A stretch of DNA of 5,048 nt from an uncultured Oscillospiraceae bacterium (GTDB lineage: Bacteria; Bacillota; Clostridia; Oscillospirales; Oscillospiraceae), in the NCBI GenBank assembly GCA_934662925.1, contig CAKUKL010000132.1, positions 1 to 5,048 of the forward strand, given 5' to 3'. How positions within the stretch are numbered: the stretch's first letter is position 1; every line of letters begins with the position of its first letter. The translations under genes and the position numbers were made by a program. The notes beneath the pieces were generated by a model. That model saw nothing but the letters and a program-made list of their open reading frames with translations, had not been told where the DNA came from and made no database searches. Positions 3,551 through 5,048 of this stretch are shown piece after piece.

Positions 3551-5048
3551 ACTGGACGCCATGAGCCGGGAGGAGGTAGAACGGCTCTACGACATCGTGA
3601 CGTGGTACGAGGGTCTGCGGGAGACCAGCAACGAGACGTTCCTGCCGCTGTTCGCGGACCGGCACCGGTACCTCGTCCTGAAGGGCGGCGGCGGCTCGGG
3701 AAAGTCCATTTTCGCGGGCAGGAAGATCATCGAGCGGGCGATAAACGAGAGGAAGCACCGGTTTCTGGTATGCCGGAAGGTGGCGCGGACGCTGCGGGAG
3801 AGCTGCTTCAAGCAGATACTGGGCCAGCTGGCGGAGTTCTACCCGGACGGCGGGTACAAGGTCAACAAGAGCGACATGACCATCAGCTTCCCAAACGGGA
3901 ATGAGATATTGTTCGTAGGTCTGGACGACGTGGAAAAGCTGAAGTCAATCTACAACATCACGGGGATCTGGATCGAGGAGCCCAGCGAGCTGCTGGAAGG
4001 AGACTTCAACCAGCTGGACATCCGTCTGCGCGGCAGGACGGAGAACTACAAGCAGATCATCCTGACGTTCAACCCCATCAGCATCCAGCACTGGCTGAAG
4101 AAGCGATTCTTCGACCGGCGGGATCCCCGGGCCCGGGTGCATGAGAGCACGTACAAAGACAACCGGTTTCTGGACGCGGCGGCCATCCGGACGCTGGAGA
4201 GCTTCCGGGAGACGGACGAGTACTACTACCAGGTCTACTGCCTGGGCATGTGGGGCGTGACCGGCAAGACGGTATTCGACGGGAAGGCCATCGGCAGACG
4301 GCTGCAGGAGCTGAAGCCGCCGGCGCGGACCGGCCTGTTTGCATATGCGGACGACGGGCTGAAGCTGACGGACATCCGCTGGGAGGACGAGCGGGAGGGC
4401 TGCATCCGGATCTACCGGGAGCCTGAGAGGGGGGCGCCCTACGTCATCGGCTGCGACACCGCGGGAGAGGGCAGCGACAGCTTCGTGGCCCAGGTGCTGG
4501 ACAACCGCACCGGGGAGCAGGCGGCAACGCTCCGGGGGCAGTTCGACGAGGACGTGTTCGCCCGGCAGGTGTACTGCCTCGGGATGTACTACAACACGGC
4601 GCTCATCGGCGTGGAGACCAACTTCTCCACCTATCCGGTGATGGAGCTGGAGCGGCTGCGGTACCCGAAGCAGTACGTCCGGGAGAGCATCGACGACTAC
4701 ACCCACAAGATCCGGCAGAGCTTCGGCTTCCAGACGACGCCCAAGACCCGGCCGGTGATACTGGCGGAGCTGATCCGGACGGTGCGGGACGACATCAGGG
4801 CGGTCAACGACGAGACGACGCTGCAGGAGATGCTGACCTTCGTCCGGAACCCGGAGACCCTGAAGCCGGAGGCGGAGCCGGGGGCCCACGACGACTGCGT
4901 GATGAGCCTCGCCATCGCGCATTTCATCCGGCCGCAGCAGAACTATCTGGCGGCGGCGCCGGACGAGGCGGAACGGAAATGGACGGCCTCCATGTGGGAG
5001 GACTACGAAAGCGCGACCCCCGCCGAACGGGAGTACCTGGTGAAAAAG
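3525..5048 (+). CDS. terL: Terminase large subunit, PBSX-type (partial at right edge)
   Basis: This is the packaging ATPase and nuclease. The frame is open from ATG 3525 to the last base (508 residues) with no stop, so the C-terminus is outside the window. Walker A is GGGGSGKS (residues 54-61). Walker B is IWIEEPSE (148-155), with catalytic Glu E151 or E152, and the coupling motif is ILTFNP (179-184). The RNase H-like nuclease shows D311 in VIGCDTAGEGSDS, E364 in IGVETNF and the D456-D457 pair in GAHDDCVMSLAIA, so all expected active-site residues are present. Blocks such as DFNQLDIRLRGR and HESTYKDNRFLD match PBSX-type terminases. The start overlaps the small-subunit gene by 26 bases and has GGAG (3514-3517) seven bases upstream, suggesting coupled translation. 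Few residues should be missing. Confidence 0.95.
   Translation, partial: MKTKWTKAELDAMSREEVERLYDIVTWYEGLRETSNETFLPLFADRHRYLVLKGGGGSGKSIFAGRKIIERAINERKHRFLVCRKVARTLRESCFKQILGQLAEFYPDGGYKVNKSDMTISFPNGNEILFVGLDDVEKLKSIYNITGIWIEEPSELLEGDFNQLDIRLRGRTENYKQIILTFNPISIQHWLKKRFFDRRDPRARVHESTYKDNRFLDAAAIRTLESFRETDEYYYQVYCLGMWGVTGKTVFDGKAIGRRLQELKPPARTGLFAYADDGLKLTDIRWEDEREGCIRIYREPERGAPYVIGCDTAGEGSDSFVAQVLDNRTGEQAATLRGQFDEDVFARQVYCLGMYYNTALIGVETNFSTYPVMELERLRYPKQYVRESIDDYTHKIRQSFGFQTTPKTRPVILAELIRTVRDDIRAVNDETTLQEMLTFVRNPETLKPEAEPGAHDDCVMSLAIAHFIRPQQNYLAAAPDEAERKWTASMWEDYESATPAEREYLVKK

Noticed and set aside
2795..3562. Minus-strand open frame of 255 codons opposite terS
   Set aside because: It is antisense to a recognisable small terminase and has no supported start or family resemblance.
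3945..4922. Long minus-strand open frame (325 codons) opposite the large terminase gene
   Set aside because: It is antisense to a clear terminase with all motifs, and its His/Arg/Pro/Leu/Val-rich composition is typical of a reverse shadow of G+C-rich coding DNA.

Overview
This window is a stretch of a tailed-phage or prophage genome, all genes on the + strand, ending in the DNA-packaging genes. The DNA is G+C-rich, nearly every gene has a strong AGGAGG-type ribosome binding site, and neighbouring genes overlap by a few bases. The protein types (XF1762-like protein, Cys-rich small protein, HUH replication-type protein, PBSX-type terminase) are ones I associate with prophages of G+C-rich gut Clostridia such as Oscillospiraceae. 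The host assignment is inference; no host gene, integrase or attachment site is visible.

Layout. (1) 1-1344: a tightly packed row of small genes: the tail of an unidentified gene (1-81), a 65-aa protein (68-265), a very acidic 69-aa protein (255-464), an XF1762-family GNAT-like protein (481-930), a 50-aa protein (937-1089) and an 82-aa Cys-containing protein (1096-1344). (2) 1345-1505: a gap with a 9-bp-stem hairpin, an A+T-rich island and a 16-bp perfect palindrome of alternating purines and pyrimidines. (3) 1506-2509: an HUH-type replication or nicking protein, overlapped by a small helix-turn-helix protein and closed by a clear intrinsic terminator (2516-2545). (4) 2546-3052: about 500 bases with no credible protein, full of strong adjoining inverted repeats. 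(5) 3053-5048: small and large terminase subunits with a 26-base overlap; the large subunit runs off the right edge.

How it fits together. The left part looks like the end of the early/accessory module. The HUH protein and HTH protein sit at the junction, and packaging starts the late module. The terminator separates the HTH gene from the packaging genes, so the late genes need their own promoter, antitermination, or an RNA-based control.

The most interesting item is region 4. By eye, 2545-2913 can be drawn as one closed RNA fold: a long-range closing helix, a three-way junction, and at least four further hairpins, several joined with no unpaired base between them. It also holds a degenerate duplicated module that offers two competing pairing partners. 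I read it as a candidate large structured phage RNA or packaging/regulatory element. I recognise no known RNA family in it, and covariation analysis would be needed to establish it.
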